A stretch of 64,000 nucleotides of DNA. It comes from Sphingobacteriaceae bacterium GW460-11-11-14-LB5. Lineage in GTDB: Bacteria > Bacteroidota > Bacteroidia > Sphingobacteriales > Sphingobacteriaceae. Made by a program: the position numbers and the translations under genes. Shown piece after piece: positions 17,002 through 26,544 of the stretch (positions within the stretch are counted from its first letter, which is position 1; each line of letters begins with the position of its first letter). The stretch is taken from NCBI GenBank assembly GCA_002151545.1, contig CP021237.1:4526001-4590000 (forward strand), written 5' to 3'. Under the pieces are notes generated by a model. The model was not told the DNA's origin. It searched no databases and saw only the letters and a list, made by a program, of their open reading frames with translations.

Positions 17002-18258
17002 ATGGGAAGATTACCTTTTATCATTGCCGCCTGCATTTTTATTATTGCATTTGATATTTATTGCTATAAAGCCATTATTGCTGTTTTTAAAAAATGGAAA
17101 CCGACTACTAAAAAAATATTTGGTATTGTTTACTGGACTTATAGCGCATTATTGATTATTGGTGTTTTCTGTGGCATTTACCTCAACCTTTTCCTTACGT
17201 TAAGGGCCATTATTTTGGTGGCTTTCTTTTTAACAGTGGCCTGTAAACTGGCGATGTTGCCTTTTCTGGTACTGGATGATTTACGCAGGTTATTCATTAA
17301 AATTTTTAGAAGGAACAGAAAAAGTGAAGTTTCAACTGCACAAAGTGCAGCAACTGTGGCAGAACCCATCTCACGTTCTGAATTTTTAGTTAAAGCCGGA
17401 TTGGTGGCCGCGGCAGTGCCCTTAACTTCGCTAAGCTGGGGCATTATTTCCGGCGCATACGATTATCAGGTACGACGGGTAAATTTAATCCTCCCTAACT
17501 TACCGAAGGCTTTTGACGGGATCACCATGGGACAGATTTCCGACATCCACTCCGGAAGTTTTTACAATAAAACAGCCGTAAAAGGCGGTGTAGAAATGCT
17601 GTTGGGCGAGAAACCAGATTTCGTCTTTTTTACCGGCGATTTGGTGAACAACCTGACCAATGAAGTAAGAGATTATCAGGATATATTTTCGAAAGTAAAA
17701 GCACCCCTCGGTGTATATTCATCATTAGGCAACCACGACTACGGTGATTATTATTTTGGCAAAGAATCTTCTCCTGCCAAGGTAAAAAACCTGAAAGATA
17801 TGGTTGACGTACATAAAGTAATGGGTTACGACCTGCTCATGAACGAAAACCGCAGGTTAAAAGTAGACGGAGAAGAAATCGGGATTTTAGGGATCGAAAA
17901 CTGGGGAATGGGCCGTTTCCCAAAATATGGGAAAATGGAGCAGGCGGTTCAAAATACGGATGATTTACCCATTAAACTATTACTGAGTCACGATCCTTCA
18001 CACTGGCGCGGAGAGGTTTTGAAAAAATACCCGCAAATAGATGCCATGTTCAGCGGACATACCCACGGCATGCAGTTTGGTGTTCGTTTAAAGGAAGTTC
18101 AATGGAGCCCGGTGCAATACATTTACAAAGAATGGGCAGGTTTATACCAGGAGCAAAAGCAACAGCTTTACGTTAATGTAGGCTACGGCTTTTTAGGTTA
18201 TCCGGGTAGGGTTGGCATTTTACCGGAGATCACGATATTTACCTTAAAGCGGGCATAG
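17002..18258 (+). CDS. membrane-anchored metallophosphoesterase
   Basis: 418 aa. About three membrane segments occupy residues 1-95, and a further hydrophobic segment lies near 130-150 before the catalytic domain. The calcineurin-like domain shows all metal motifs in order: DIHSG, GDLVNN, GNHDYG, SHDPSHW and SGHTHGMQ. It resembles the YkuE/YaeI group, whose members act on membrane-linked phosphoesters. It is encoded 90 nt after the MoxR-like gene and could be part of the same unit. Confidence 0.9.
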   Translation: MGRLPFIIAACIFIIAFDIYCYKAIIAVFKKWKPTTKKIFGIVYWTYSALLIIGVFCGIYLNLFLTLRAIILVAFFLTVACKLAMLPFLVLDDLRRLFIKIFRRNRKSEVSTAQSAATVAEPISRSEFLVKAGLVAAAVPLTSLSWGIISGAYDYQVRRVNLILPNLPKAFDGITMGQISDIHSGSFYNKTAVKGGVEMLLGEKPDFVFFTGDLVNNLTNEVRDYQDIFSKVKAPLGVYSSLGNHDYGDYYFGKESSPAKVKNLKDMVDVHKVMGYDLLMNENRRLKVDGEEIGILGIENWGMGRFPKYGKMEQAVQNTDDLPIKLLLSHDPSHWRGEVLKKYPQIDAMFSGHTHGMQFGVRLKEVQWSPVQYIYKEWAGLYQEQKQQLYVNVGYGFLGYPGRVGILPEITIFTLKRA

Positions 18259-18269
18259 ATATTAAAATT

Positions 18270-18364
18270 CGTCATTTCGATTGATTGCAAAGAAATGGAG
18301 AAATCTATAAAAGATAAATAAGTGAATCATTCATTAGATTCCTCCACTGTGGTCGAAATGACGA
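18270..18364. repeat. interspersed repeat CGTCATTTCGA...TCGAAATGACG
   Basis: The two ends are inverted (CGTCATTTCGA and TCGAAATGACG), with GGAGAAATCT and AGATTCCTCCACT inside. It lies between the convergent metallophosphoesterase and response-regulator genes. Confidence 0.7.
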
Positions 18365-18417
18365 CTATTATACAAGTATATAACCGTCAGATGGTAACAT
18401 CTGACGTCATAATATAA

Positions 18418-19107
18418 TTATCCCGCGTTAAAGCGATACCCTACACCCCTTACTGTCTGTAACAACTGCGGATTATCGGGATTCAATTCTATCTTCTTGC
18501 GTAAGCGCACAATATGCATATCGAGCGTACGGGTATTTACATCAGAGTTGTAACCCCACACCACCAGCATTAATTCATCACGGTTGATTACCTTACCAGG
18601 ATTACGCAGGAAATAAAGCAGGATACGGTTTTCCAATATCGTTAACTCAATTTTCTTTCCATCCCTGAACAACGTGTGGATGTTTGGATGATGTTCCATA
18701 TTACCAAAACGGTGAATTTCAGCGGTATCTTTATTCACGATAAATTTCACTTTGCTCTCCAACATCGCCACTAAAACATCCATGTTAAATGGTTTGGTGA
18801 TATAATCAGATGCACCAAAGTTATAAGCGTCGATTTTATCTACATCCTGTGCTTTGGCAGTCATCATAATAATAAGGTTTTCGAAACCCTGCTTGCGCAC
18901 ATTCTCGCAAACTTCGGCGCCCTGTTTGCCCGGCATCATCCAATCTAATAAAACAATATCAGGCTGATCGGCCAAAATCATTCTTTCACCAGCTTCGCCA
19001 TCATTTGCTTCAAGCACAGTATAACCTTCAGCCTTTAAACGGTGGGCCACAAGAAAGCGAAGATTTTCATCATCTTCTACGATTAATATTTTTACTTCTT
19101 TAGACAT
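18418..19107 (-). CDS. OmpR-family response regulator
   Basis: 229 aa. Receiver domain at 1-120 with acidic pocket E11-D12-D13, phospho-acceptor Asp55 (VLLDWMMPG), Thr in MMTAK and Lys in ITKPF. A winged-helix DNA-binding domain occupies about 130-229 (RTLDMHIVRLRKKIE, TVRGVGYRF). It is encoded 78 nt downstream of its likely cognate sensor kinase. Target genes are unknown. Confidence 0.94.
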   Translation of the reverse strand: MSKEVKILIVEDDENLRFLVAHRLKAEGYTVLEANDGEAGERMILADQPDIVLLDWMMPGKQGAEVCENVRKQGFENLIIMMTAKAQDVDKIDAYNFGASDYITKPFNMDVLVAMLESKVKFIVNKDTAEIHRFGNMEHHPNIHTLFRDGKKIELTILENRILLYFLRNPGKVINRDELMLVVWGYNSDVNTRTLDMHIVRLRKKIELNPDNPQLLQTVRGVGYRFNAG

Positions 19108-19185
19108 TTGTATGTGTTTTATACGGTTGTAATGTTGAAACGTTATAATGTTTGAAGATTAAGTCCAACTTTTAACTTTCCAATT

Positions 19186-20859
19186 TTAACTATTATAAGG
19201 CAGTACAATTTTAAATTCGGTACCACTTCCTACTTTACTTTTTACCGAGATTTCTCCCTCCATAAAGTTAACCAGTTCTTTGCAGAATGCCAAACCCAGG
19301 CCTACACTGCCCATCTGGTTATATTCATTCTGAATCCTGAAAAACTTCTTAAATATATTGTTTAATTCTGATGCTGCGATACCGATCCCTTTATCGGCAA
19401 AGCGGAAAACCAGTACCCCTTTAATCAGCTTTGCGCTAATGTGTAATTTTTTCTGTTCTGGTTTCGAATATTTATAGGCATTCTCTGCCAGATTATCGAA
19501 TAAACTCCCCAATAACACCGGATCGGTAATAAAGGTTTTAAAGCCCACCACCTCATAGGTCATCTTAAAATCGGGATGCTTCAATGTATGCGATTCGATG
19601 GTGCTCTCTATAAAGTCAACAATATTAACCTCTTCCTGGTTCAGCTTAATTGCCTTATTTTCGATCTGCGTAAAGGCCAGTAATTTGTTCATTAAACCAT
19701 TCAGTTTATCGGCTTCTTCATCCAGTATCTTGCCATAAAGCTGCTGTTCCCTTTGGCTCAGTGCAGTAGCACTTTTAATATTGTTCCCTGCAATCTTGAT
19801 CACACTGACGGGCGTTTTAAACTCGTGCGTAAGGTTATTCACAAAATCGTACTGCAACTTAAACATTTTACTATTGATGTTCAGGTTACGGTAAATTAAA
19901 AAAGCAACCAATAAAAGCACCCCATATACCAGCAAGAGCACCAGGGCAATTGGCATGAAGTAAATAAAAATTTCTTTCTTGATGTAAGATTTTGATGAAA
20001 TGAGGTACAGCTTAAAATCAGAAAATGCACCAGGCAAGGCTATTTCAGTAGTAATATTTTCATCAGAAGTATCAATCGGATCGTAAGTTAAAGGTTCAAT
20101 CCTGATGGTTTGGTACAACAAAGGTCTTGTATTAACGATCTTTATTTTATGCGCATCCAATTTAAAAACCATTACATCCTGTGGATAAACGGGAGCCGGG
20201 TTAAGCTTGCGCCTGATCATATCCTTATAAATCCTTAAATCCTCGCGACGGGGAATATTAAGGTAGGTGATTTTATTTTCGTTCGAGTTAACGATAGAAA
20301 AATTGGTAAACAGCTCTTCTTGTGTAGGTACCGATGCAGTATCAAGATCCTCAACAAAAGTGGCCAGTTTAATGGCAATTGCATTAAAATCGCTCCCTAC
20401 ATTAAAAGACCTGGTATCATCTTCTGAATACAATTTTACCGAATCGGGCTTTACGCCCTTACCAAACTGGAAAATAGATTTCGGCCCAATGCCCAGGTGG
20501 TTGGCATTGATCCCATCTTTTACAGGAACATTTTTCACCTCCGTATCGTAAAAAGTAACCTTCGAGATAAAAGGGTATTTTAACATCACGGTATCTACAA
20601 ACTTCGCTGCTGTAGAAGAATCTAAAAAGCCACTGTAATAAGAAACTTCGGGCATTTTATTCTGAAAGAAATCGTTGTAAGGTTTAATACTTTGCTCGAG
20701 CACATTGACTTTTTCAGATACAAAATCGTTCTCAATCGATTTTTTGCTATAGTTAAACGCTAAAAAAAGCGATAGGATAAAAAGAATGGAAATGAGTACA
20801 ATGAAGGTTACACCGAGGGAGAAATTTTTACGATAACCACTTTTTTTATCTAAGGCCAT
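19186..20859 (-). CDS. sensor histidine kinase
   Basis: 557 aa. TM1 is at about 13-35, a periplasmic sensor region of about 250 residues follows, and TM2 is at about 297-324. There is no clear HAMP domain. The HisKA phospho-acceptor is His345 (THEFKTP). HATPase_c motifs are NLAENAYKYS, DKGIGI and GSVGLGLAF. It starts only 3 nt after the stop of the S9 peptidase-like lipoprotein gene, so the two are translated from one mRNA. The response regulator follows. The periplasmic region is not a family I recognise. Confidence 0.93.
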   Translation of the reverse strand: MALDKKSGYRKNFSLGVTFIVLISILFILSLFLAFNYSKKSIENDFVSEKVNVLEQSIKPYNDFFQNKMPEVSYYSGFLDSSTAAKFVDTVMLKYPFISKVTFYDTEVKNVPVKDGINANHLGIGPKSIFQFGKGVKPDSVKLYSEDDTRSFNVGSDFNAIAIKLATFVEDLDTASVPTQEELFTNFSIVNSNENKITYLNIPRREDLRIYKDMIRRKLNPAPVYPQDVMVFKLDAHKIKIVNTRPLLYQTIRIEPLTYDPIDTSDENITTEIALPGAFSDFKLYLISSKSYIKKEIFIYFMPIALVLLLVYGVLLLVAFLIYRNLNINSKMFKLQYDFVNNLTHEFKTPVSVIKIAGNNIKSATALSQREQQLYGKILDEEADKLNGLMNKLLAFTQIENKAIKLNQEEVNIVDFIESTIESHTLKHPDFKMTYEVVGFKTFITDPVLLGSLFDNLAENAYKYSKPEQKKLHISAKLIKGVLVFRFADKGIGIAASELNNIFKKFFRIQNEYNQMGSVGLGLAFCKELVNFMEGEISVKSKVGSGTEFKIVLPYNS

Positions 20860-20862
20860 ACC

Positions 20863-22746
20863 CTATTTCTTACCTAGATTTTCCTGTAAAAATTCTTCCA
20901 AAGCTTTATACAAAGCCGTTCTACTCTGCTGGCGGACAATCGGGTTTGGTCCCTCTTCCTTTTCGATATAGGTAACCTGAACATTTCGTTTTTTCAGTTC
21001 TTTAATAAACTGAACGCCTTCTGCTACATTAACACGCGGATCTTTAGGATTTTGTGCGATAAAAACAGGAGATTTAAAGCGATCGGCATGAAAAACAGGC
21101 GATGCAAACCGCATATAATCGGTATCGGTTACCGGATTGCCAACAATTTCATAATACATCTGCAGATTCGCTTTTAAAAACGGCGGAATGGTTTTCAGGT
21201 AACTAAACAAATTGATTACACCTGAATTTGATCCACCACATTTATAAAGATCGGGATTTTTATACAAACAATTTAATGCGATATAACCACCAAAACCATT
21301 GCCATAAATGGCGATTTTTTTAGGGTTGGCAATTTTTTTGGCAATTAACCATTTTACGCCATCATTAACATCTTCCTGGATTTTATCGCTCCACTGCTTG
21401 AAACCAGCCGCATAAAAAGATTTTCCATAACCGGTAGATCCACGATAGTTTACCTGCAAAACAGCATAACCGCGGTTAGCCAGGAACTGAACTTCTGCAT
21501 TATAACCCCAGCTGTTTCTTCCTGCAGGGCCATTATGTGGCAAAACCACAACAGGTAAATTAACAGCCTTTTTATTTTTGGGTAAGGTTAAATAGCCGTT
21601 AATGGTTAAATGATCAGAACTTTTAAAACAGATGGGTTTCATGGCACTCATATCGCCCTGTTTAATAGATGGGCTAATATCAGTTAGTTTTTTAAGTTTA
21701 TTCTCGCTAACCGTATATAGATAATAAGAGCCTGGATTTTTATCGGTAAATGTTCTTACTACAAAAACCTTGTCCATTTTATCTTTATCCATAATCTTCC
21801 ATTCGGTGCCTGGCAAAAGCCGGTCTATTTTCGAATAGGTAATTTTGGTACTATCGTCAAGGTAATATTTTTCCTTTTTCCAGGTTTCGCAGGTTACAAA
21901 AAGCATTTTCTTTTGTGGTCGCGAGTATTTGGCATCAACTACGTTTAAGGTATCGTTTGCAAAAAGCACCTGTTTTTCTTTACCACTTTTTAAATCGAGT
22001 GCCACAAGTGCATTCTTATCCCTATTTACATTAGAAATAACATAGAGTATATTCGGTTGGTCTTCTGAAAAAGCAATTGGCTGTAAAGTGGTTTCGAAAT
22101 TATTGGTAATTACCGGAGCAAAGGCTTGATTTTCGTTTTCGCGGTACATTAAGGTTTCATTCACCCCGTCGCTCGCTACTGCAATTTTCAATACCCCTCT
22201 GTTATCCGTCATCCATTCGGTAATGTTACCAGGGTTTTTGGCCGCAATATCCATCTTACCATTCCGAACATTTAAGCGATAAACATCGAAAACCGTCGAA
22301 TCGCGTTTGTTGGATGCAACAATAATATATTTATCATCAATTAACTGATCTTCTATTACCCTCAGCCTATTTTTCTCGTTGGCACTCAGCTGAACCTGCT
22401 TACTTCCATCTTTATTGATGACGAAAATATCCGATTTACGCTCTTTAGATTCGTCTTCAGTATAATAAATCAACTCATTATTGCTGGTCCAGAAATGAAA
22501 ACTGATATTCTTTCCATTCAAATGGGTTAACTGAACACTATTTCCAGTGGCCAGATCTTCCACAAAAAGATCAAGTTTTTTATCATGGAGTTTTAAATAA
22601 GAAAGACTTTTCCCGTCCGGAGAAATGCGATAATAGGCTTTATCCTGCGTTTTAAAAAAATCGTCCACAGGAATAGTATCATTGTCCGTGCCTTTACAAG
22701 CCCAAATCAATGCAACCATTAACAATAGAAAAATCTTTTTTAGCAT
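20863..22746 (-). CDS. S9 prolyl-oligopeptidase homologue, catalytically degenerate
   Basis: 627 aa. Signal sequence with a possible lipobox (IWAC, Cys17), a beta-propeller region at about 30-370 with repeated strands, then an alpha/beta-hydrolase domain. The nucleophile elbow, normally G-x-S-x-G-G, reads GNGFGG (residues 482-487), so Gly484 replaces the catalytic Ser. The catalytic Asp region is kept (PKDPRVN, Asp569). The His loop, normally EGH, reads EGPNP, so Pro600 replaces His. The protein is thus predicted to lack peptidase activity. It is the first gene of a unit with the histidine kinase and response regulator, and may be a ligand-binding signalling component (inference). Confidence 0.88.
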   Translation of the reverse strand: MLKKIFLLLMVALIWACKGTDNDTIPVDDFFKTQDKAYYRISPDGKSLSYLKLHDKKLDLFVEDLATGNSVQLTHLNGKNISFHFWTSNNELIYYTEDESKERKSDIFVINKDGSKQVQLSANEKNRLRVIEDQLIDDKYIIVASNKRDSTVFDVYRLNVRNGKMDIAAKNPGNITEWMTDNRGVLKIAVASDGVNETLMYRENENQAFAPVITNNFETTLQPIAFSEDQPNILYVISNVNRDKNALVALDLKSGKEKQVLFANDTLNVVDAKYSRPQKKMLFVTCETWKKEKYYLDDSTKITYSKIDRLLPGTEWKIMDKDKMDKVFVVRTFTDKNPGSYYLYTVSENKLKKLTDISPSIKQGDMSAMKPICFKSSDHLTINGYLTLPKNKKAVNLPVVVLPHNGPAGRNSWGYNAEVQFLANRGYAVLQVNYRGSTGYGKSFYAAGFKQWSDKIQEDVNDGVKWLIAKKIANPKKIAIYGNGFGGYIALNCLYKNPDLYKCGGSNSGVINLFSYLKTIPPFLKANLQMYYEIVGNPVTDTDYMRFASPVFHADRFKSPVFIAQNPKDPRVNVAEGVQFIKELKKRNVQVTYIEKEEGPNPIVRQQSRTALYKALEEFLQENLGKK

Positions 22747-22768
22747 AAATAAATCCTTTACGGGATGA

Positions 22769-22776
22769 CAAAAATA
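22769..22776 (-). promoter_or_regulatory. -7 element TATTTTTG for the S9-HK-RR unit
   Basis: Reads TATTTTTG on the minus strand, 22 nt upstream of the ATG ending at 22746. Confidence 0.5.
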
Positions 22777-22974
22777 AGTATCACAACAACTTAACCGCGA
22801 TTTACACCAACAATGTTACTTATGCAATCAATAATAAGTCGTGGTTCAATTTAGTATTTATAAAATACCTACAAAATAAAATACAGGTAACATTTAAAAT
22901 ACGTTTAATATCAATTGGCGGTTTAGCTAAAGATGTATTAAAATGTTACATTTAAAACTTATAATTTAGGGTTT

Positions 22975-24798
22975 ATGAACCGCTTGTTTTTCATCATATT
23001 CTTATTGCTATCGCTTGGGGCCAATGCACAGATTTTTCGTCCCAACCAACAGATTGCCCCTGATGAAAGTAGTCTGGCTATACAATACTACCAGGATGGA
23101 GATTATGAAAAGGCAGTTGTGCTACTGGAAAAACTCTATGCCATTCCCAATAACGAAGCCTATTTCGATATTTACTTTAATACATTGTTAAAACTGAAGC
23201 GTTATGATGTGGCAGAAAAAGTGGTTAAACGGGAAATCAAAAAAAATCCGCAGAACGATATTTATCCCATAGCATTAGGCAAACTTTATCAGGAGAAAGG
23301 CGATACGCAAAATTCAAATAAAATTTTCAGCGATGTGATCAGCAAACTTCCCAAAGATGAGTTTAAGATCAGAAATTTAGCCAATAGCTTTTACCGTTTT
23401 GAAAATTATGAGTTTGCGGTTCAAACCTTTAAACAGGGCCGAAAACTGTTGGGCAACGATCAGCTATTTGCCTTTGAGTTATTAAACATCTACCGTTTTA
23501 AAAAGGATAAACCCATGCTCATGCAGGAGTATCTTGATGCGCTTGGAACAATGCCGCAGCTTTTACCGCAGGCTGAAGCGGTACTGGCTTCTATTTTTGA
23601 AGATAAAAACGATTACCAAACCTTTCAGGCGGCCATTTTAAGAAAAGTGCAGAAAGAGCCCGACGCCGAAATTTATATCCAGTTACTTACCTGGAACTAT
23701 ATTCAGCAACAGGAATTTGACATGGCCCTGCGCCAGCTTATTGCCTACGATAAACGAACCAAAGCTGATGGCGGCACTTTATTTAATGCCATTTATACCT
23801 TTGTGGATAATGGTGCCTACGAAACCGCAATTAAAGCCTACGATTACTTGCTAACCAAAGGAAAGGATAACCAGTATTATCTTCCTTCGAAAATAGAAAT
23901 GCTGAATACGAAGTATAACCTGCGTACCAACGGGAAATATACGGTAGCTGATCTTGATTTGTTAGCGAAAGATTATCAGGCCTTATTGGGCGAAAATGGC
24001 AAAAATAGGAACACCCTGTTCGCGATAAAAAAACTGGCAAATTTGCAGGCTTATTATTTAAATCAACCCGGCAATGCAGAAAAAGAACTGGAAGAAGCGA
24101 TAAAAATGCCTGGCATTAGCGATCAGGACTTAGGCCAGCTAAAACTCGATTTAGGCGACATTTATATTTTAACCAACCAGCCCTGGGAAGCTTTTTTGGT
24201 ATACGAACAGGTGAGCAAACAGTTTGAAGGACAACCTGTGGGAAATGAAGCACGTTTCAGGAGTGCTAAACTTTCCTTTTATCAGGGTAATTTTGACTAC
24301 AGCAATGGCCAATGCCTGGTTTTAAAGGCTGCAACCTCACAACTCATTGCAAACGATGCCCTGAACCTGAGTTTACTGATTAACGATAATATTCAAACCC
24401 CTGCAGATAGTAATGCGCTAAAAATGTATGCTGATGCCGAGATGCTTTTATTCAGGAACCTGCCCGAACGCGCCGTTAAAAAAATGGATAGTATTGCGAT
24501 AGCCTTTCCACAAAATAGTTTGACAGATGCGATAATGATGAGCAAAGCAAAAATTTTCATCAAAGCCAACGATTTCCAAAAAGCCGCCGATATACTGAAA
24601 AAAGTAACTGAGGACTTTAAAGATGGTATCTGGACAGACGATGCCCTTTTTACCTTAGGTGATCTTTATGAAAAGAAATTGAACGATATCGCGCAGGCCA
24701 AAATTTATTTCCAGAAGTTAATTACCGATTACCCGGGCAGCATGTTCAGTGCCGAAGCCAGAAAAAGGTTTAGGAACTTACGCGGAGATGGTGTTTGA
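22975..24798 (+). CDS. secreted tetratricopeptide-repeat protein
   Basis: 607 aa. A signal peptide of about 18 residues ends at GANAQ. The rest is almost entirely helical and reads as TPR-like repeats, clearest at about 36-130 (YYQDGDYEKAVVLLEKLY..., IALGKLYQEKGDTQNSNKIF) and at the C-terminus (DALFTLGDLYEKKLNDIAQAKIYFQKLI). The C-terminal repeats resemble the YbgF/BamD-like class that ends in FSAEARKRFR. Likely a periplasmic or outer-membrane scaffold; no specific partner is evident. It is divergent from the S9-HK-RR unit. Confidence 0.85.
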   Translation: MNRLFFIIFLLLSLGANAQIFRPNQQIAPDESSLAIQYYQDGDYEKAVVLLEKLYAIPNNEAYFDIYFNTLLKLKRYDVAEKVVKREIKKNPQNDIYPIALGKLYQEKGDTQNSNKIFSDVISKLPKDEFKIRNLANSFYRFENYEFAVQTFKQGRKLLGNDQLFAFELLNIYRFKKDKPMLMQEYLDALGTMPQLLPQAEAVLASIFEDKNDYQTFQAAILRKVQKEPDAEIYIQLLTWNYIQQQEFDMALRQLIAYDKRTKADGGTLFNAIYTFVDNGAYETAIKAYDYLLTKGKDNQYYLPSKIEMLNTKYNLRTNGKYTVADLDLLAKDYQALLGENGKNRNTLFAIKKLANLQAYYLNQPGNAEKELEEAIKMPGISDQDLGQLKLDLGDIYILTNQPWEAFLVYEQVSKQFEGQPVGNEARFRSAKLSFYQGNFDYSNGQCLVLKAATSQLIANDALNLSLLINDNIQTPADSNALKMYADAEMLLFRNLPERAVKKMDSIAIAFPQNSLTDAIMMSKAKIFIKANDFQKAADILKKVTEDFKDGIWTDDALFTLGDLYEKKLNDIAQAKIYFQKLITDYPGSMFSAEARKRFRNLRGDGV

Positions 24799-25202
24799 TT
24801 GGTTCAATGGTTCATTAGTCATTAGTTCATTCGTAATTGTTAATCGGTTAATTGTTTTAATCGGTTAACTGTTTAAACTGGTTAATTGTTACTCACCTAA
24901 TCTTTCCATTCGTCGTTATGAAACCGATGAGCAGGATGACAAAAGTGGTCGTCATCTCGACTGGAACGCAGTGGAATGGAGAGATCTATCTTGAGATGAT
25001 AAAATAAACTGCAGTATTGGTTAATCGTATTGCGCTAATTGTTTTATTGTTATGATTGCTACCGGCGAAACGTCAGCCAGCAAGCGATTTACTCCCCTCA
25101 ATTATTCATTAATAAATGACTCATAAAAATCATTAAAACCTTAATTTTCTTAACTTCTTAATGGTCAATAAAAGATTAATTAACGCCGAACACTAAACCA
25201 GA
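24799..25202. other. repeat-rich intergenic region
   Basis: No gene. It opens with a run of GGTTAAT-like units (24836-24890) of a kind that also occurs near 27000 and 55161. A CGTCATCTCGAC...GGAGAGATCT repeat half follows at about 24949-24992. No TAnnTTTG element in a useful position is evident. Confidence 0.55.
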
Positions 25203-25565
25203 TTAAATATACTTCATAAACTGGTACCCAGCAGAAAGTATTAACGCTAAAATACCTATAATCAAAATCCTTTCGCCATGTGCCCGGTCTGCCGGAGCGT
25301 AATTAAATACACATTCTCCGTTAGGCAATGTTCTTTTATGCGTTCGTAAATAAGCTCCGATGATGATGGCTATTAATCCTCCAACAACAGCCAAAATATA
25401 GCCCGCTACAATCAGCACCTTCGGACTTTCTTCAGGCTCAGCTAACGCTTCTAACCTTTTTTCTTTTAGTGTTTGGATCTGACTAACATCGGCTTCTGCT
25501 AGGCCTGGCTCTTTAGATTTTTTTGCTGGCTCTAATCCATCTAAATCCACATATTGTATAGGCAT
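25203..25565 (-). CDS. C-terminal half of a split two-TM protein, fused to an Rhs core tail
   Basis: 120 aa. Residues 1-16 (MPIQYVDLDGLEPAKK) look like the end of an Rhs core (PxxYxDxDGL). From about residue 28 (SQIQTLKEKRLEALAEPEES) it matches what I recall as the middle and C-terminus of a Bacteroidetes family with an N-terminal DUF2007-like domain and two C-terminal membrane segments. TM1 is at about 49-70 and TM2 at 98-117. Between them is KRTLPNGECVFNY...DRAHGERILI, shared with the gene at 27096. The missing N-terminal half is the ORF at 26545-26934. An in-frame stop lies two codons upstream of the ATG. Expression is uncertain. Confidence 0.65.
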   Translation of the reverse strand: MPIQYVDLDGLEPAKKSKEPGLAEADVSQIQTLKEKRLEALAEPEESPKVLIVAGYILAVVGGLIAIIIGAYLRTHKRTLPNGECVFNYAPADRAHGERILIIGILALILSAGYQFMKYI

Positions 25566-25611
25566 ATATTAAAGCCAGGCTCATCAAACTCGAAATGCTG
25601 GAAAAGTAAAA

Positions 25612-25633
25612 AGCCCGGCACAATCGCCAGGCT
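25612..25633 (-). terminator. terminator on minus strand after immunity gene
   Basis: Read on the minus strand, AGCCTGGC pairs with GCCGGGCT (one wobble) and is followed by TTTTAC. It ends the toxin/immunity transcript before the 25565 ORF. Confidence 0.65.
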
Positions 25634-25654
25634 AAGATTATTTTAAAAGCACAA

Positions 25655-25720
25655 GTCATCTGGCCCACTAAGACTTGCGCTAGTGAGGTTTTTTATTGGT
25701 ACGAGTTAAAAACTCGCACC
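25655..25720. repeat. palindromic repeat at the toxin-cassette end
   Basis: It contains the near-palindrome GGTACGAGTT (25696-25705) with AACTCGCACC. The adjacent AAGACTTGCGCTAGTGAGG stretch looks like an interspersed repeat I associate with Bacteroidetes Rhs loci (recollection, not verified). Confidence 0.45.
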
Positions 25721-25752
25721 AGCACCATTTGTCTAATTGCAATCCGCTCGGA

Positions 25753-26316
25753 CTAGCAGGGAGGAGGATAAGCCACTATTCGATATTCTCTTTCAGCAAT
25801 GCTCATTATTTTTTTTACCGAAGTCCTCTCAGAGTTATGATAAAATCCAATGCTACCAGTATGATGAAAATAAAAGAAAAAATCTTCTTCAGTATTAAAA
25901 AATAGCGGACTATATGGAGCCTGATGAGTTAAGATACAGGTTAGAACTAATGGTAAGAATTTGTTCCAATCATTACATGTACATATACCAGAATAGTCTT
26001 TCTCAATAAAGGAACTTTGCAGCATTTTTAAATAAGCTTTCGATTCATTAGACTTACCTGTTAATTCGTAATTGTAGTCATCATTTTCTATATCCCAAGT
26101 ATCTAAGCAAAAGTCCCACCAAGAATAGTTATATATTTTAATATTATTGTCTACACTTTGAAATAAAGAACGGAACATCTGCAATAAATCTTCTAAAAGA
26201 TTATTGTTTTTATTTAGATATATCTCATATCTACTTCCCTTGCTATCTGGGAAAAAATCAAGATTGACCCACTCAAATGGAAAATCTTGATTATTAGTTG
26301 AGTTTAGTATTGTCAT
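25753..26316 (-). CDS. putative immunity protein of the Rhs-tip toxin
   Basis: 187 aa from the ATG ending at 26316, which lies 2 nt after the toxin-fragment stop. An upstream start would overlap that gene. The protein is acidic and rich in aromatic residues (many Phe, Tyr, Trp), without signal peptide or membrane segment. I do not recognise a named family. Small acidic proteins encoded directly after a toxin tip are usually its immunity protein, so the call is from context. Local base composition is more AT-rich than in neighbouring core genes, consistent with transfer. Confidence 0.6.
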   Translation of the reverse strand: MTILNSTNNQDFPFEWVNLDFFPDSKGSRYEIYLNKNNNLLEDLLQMFRSLFQSVDNNIKIYNYSWWDFCLDTWDIENDDYNYELTGKSNESKAYLKMLQSSFIEKDYSGICTCNDWNKFLPLVLTCILTHQAPYSPLFFNTEEDFFFYFHHTGSIGFYHNSERTSVKKIMSIAEREYRIVAYPPPC

Positions 26317-26318
26317 TT

Positions 26319-26522
26319 TTATTGAACCGATTTTAATTTGCTCCACGGAATAAATTTCCCAGTCTCTCCCTTGTATTTATCTTGTATAAAATTTCCAAAT
26401 CCATCAGCATCTTTATACCATTCCAGTCCTTTTGGTGTTTCTGTAAAAACTTCAAATTTACTTCCTCCATGCCCTGTTTTGTCAACAGACCACCAAAGTC
26501 CATCAAATTTACTTTTGTACAT
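26319..26522 (-). CDS. orphan C-terminal toxin tip (polymorphic toxin fragment)
   Basis: 67 aa from the first ATG. The frame stays open for about 15 further codons upstream (ending NSTTWGR), so the true domain is a little longer. DGLWWSVDKTGHGGSKFEVF... followed by KGLEWYKDADGFGNFI and GKFIPWSKL resembles short toxin tips found at the ends of Rhs/YD-repeat proteins in Bacteroidetes; the family name is not certain. No Rhs core precedes it: upstream is the truncated DUF2007-like ORF in another frame. It is probably a displaced remnant. The neighbour downstream is the likely immunity gene. Confidence 0.6.
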   Translation of the reverse strand: MYKSKFDGLWWSVDKTGHGGSKFEVFTETPKGLEWYKDADGFGNFIQDKYKGETGKFIPWSKLKSVQ

Positions 26523-26544
26523 GCGTCCCCAAGTTGTACTATTT

